DNA of 64,000 nt, from positions 9,313,419 to 9,377,418 of the forward strand of contig NZ_BHZC01000001.1 in the NCBI RefSeq assembly GCF_003865135.1, in the 5' to 3' direction. Shown here one piece after another: positions 63,501 through 64,000 of this stretch (the first letter of the stretch is position 1; each line of letters opens with the position of its first letter). Under the pieces are notes generated by a model. The model was not told the origin of the DNA, did no database searches, and worked only from the letters and a program-made list of their open reading frames with translations. Made by a program: the position numbers and the translations under genes. Source of the DNA: Streptomyces chrestomyceticus JCM 4735. GTDB lineage: Bacteria; Actinomycetota; Actinomycetes; Streptomycetales; Streptomycetaceae.

Positions 63501-64000
63501 CCGGACCACCACCAACAACCGTGCCCTGTCGTCGCGTTGACCGGCCAGCCACTCCCGTACCTGTGCACCGAGCGCCGCGACCTCCCGTACGGCAGCAGCG
63601 AGGTGATCCGCGCCGCTCTCCGGCCTGCTGACGGGGACAGGCTCGGGGAAGAGCACGACGCCCTCCGGTACGTAGTCGCTGCAGCCCTCGGCCACCGCCG
63701 CCAGGTCCGGGTAGCAGCGCACCTCTCCACCGAACCGCTCCACCGCGGCCCGCGGGAAGTCCTCGTACGCGCCCGTCGCCGCCCCGCCACCACGGCCCAC
63801 CGCAGCCCGCCCGACCGCTCGCCCTCCGCCCGCGCAGCGTCCGCCGCCCACGCCGGACACCCGGCGGTGACTCACTGCGTTGACGGCCCACAGCCGGGCC
63901 GGGCAGTTCTGCAGCCGGTGCCGCATGACCTTGCCCGACGCGGCGGTACGCGGCACCTCGGGGACGAGGTACAGCTCCTCGGCACCTTGGTCGCCGCGAG
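57551..64000 (-). CDS. type I PKS starter protein: ligase-KR0-ACP-KS-AT-KR-ACP (partial)
   Basis: The gene runs off the window and is heavily frameshifted. At 64.0-63.88 kb is the C-terminal end of an adenylate-forming ligase (VPRTAASGKVMRHRLQN, with the A10 Lys). Next is a KR-like region (63.8-62.75 kb) whose glycine loop reads TGTDSPLT and which lacks the NYAAANAF Tyr segment, then an ACP (62.54-62.3 kb, DAGLTSRGAVELRN). The extension module has a KS (62.3-61.0 kb), an AT (60.7-59.75 kb; DYASH after restoring one base: methylmalonyl), a KR (59.7-58.2 kb, VTGGTGSLGA, LDD, SNYAPGNAFLD: active B-type) and an ACP (DQGFDSLAAVELRN near 58.0 kb). The tail (DDEVAGLIHREFGIS) ends at 57551. A carboxylic acid starter is therefore activated by adenylation, as in ansamycin and FK506-type loading modules. 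Confidence 0.78.
59730..59990. repeat. G-skewed AT-linker repeat, copy 2
   Basis: This is the counterpart of the copy at 46.33-46.60 kb, encoding the same His/Thr/Pro-rich linker before the KR of the starter protein. It reads as copy 1 with repeated GG-to-G or TGG-to-TG losses, and so is about 10-20 bases shorter. Confidence 0.72.

Overview
The window is high-GC actinomycete DNA, almost certainly Streptomyces or a close relative. Supporting signs are strong third-position GC bias, GTG/TTG starts, long antisense shadow ORFs, an ECF41 sigma factor with its AhpD-like partner, a SigE-type ECF factor, STAS proteins, an LAxTG cell-wall protein, a chitinase with DasR-type promoter repeats, and large NRPS/PKS genes. 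No rRNA, tRNA, CRISPR array, transposase or phage gene was recognised.

1-21.6 kb is an accessory region of small regulator/effector units. It holds a MarR-type regulator with an EmrB/QacA-type exporter; a frameshifted erythromycin-esterase-like gene opposite a double-HTH MerR regulator; a FAD monooxygenase; an LAETG-anchored secreted protein; ECF41 sigma factor and carboxymuconolactone-decarboxylase-like protein facing each other across matched ECF41-type promoters; two STAS proteins lacking the usual phospho-serine; an SDR opposite a LysR; an alpha/beta hydrolase coupled to a frameshifted TetR; an SDR and an MFS exporter opposite a TetR with a double operator; a type-B carboxylesterase; and an ECF sigma factor, Pro/Thr-rich membrane protein and PIG-V-like mannosyltransferase.

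21.6-35.2 kb is a nonribosomal peptide locus made of two divergent operons around a 0.9-kb gene-free spacer. The minus operon encodes a TenA/heme-oxygenase-fold protein, a FAD oxidoreductase, a HisF-like barrel with a changed catalytic residue, a quinone-oxidoreductase-like MDR enzyme and an A-PCP-reductase protein. The plus operon encodes a two-repeat hemopexin protein, a class III aminotransferase, a Cy-A-PCP heterocyclising NRPS and a type II thioesterase. Together they suggest a small azoline-containing and/or aldehyde-released peptide with extensive redox tailoring.

35.2-38.9 kb holds a SnoaL-like protein, a GH18 chitinase, and an NmrA-like protein opposite a MerR regulator. It separates the NRPS locus from the next cluster, so the two may be distinct.

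38.96-64 kb is a minus-strand modular type I PKS cluster read from 64 kb down to 39 kb. The reconstructed order is: adenylate-forming ligase(partial)-KR0-ACP-KS-AT(methylmalonyl)-KR-ACP; then KS-AT(malonyl)-ACP-KS-AT(malonyl)-DH-KR-ACP; then KS-AT(methylmalonyl)-KR0-ACP; then a terminal KS with a degenerate AT and no ACP or TE; then a cytochrome P450 and a bicovalent-flavin BBE-type oxidase. The ligase start lies outside the window.

From about 45 kb, and very densely at 53-62.5 kb, the PKS frames are broken by many single-base losses in short repeats. This looks like sequence error in repetitive PKS DNA rather than true decay, so PKS coordinates and frames are approximate.
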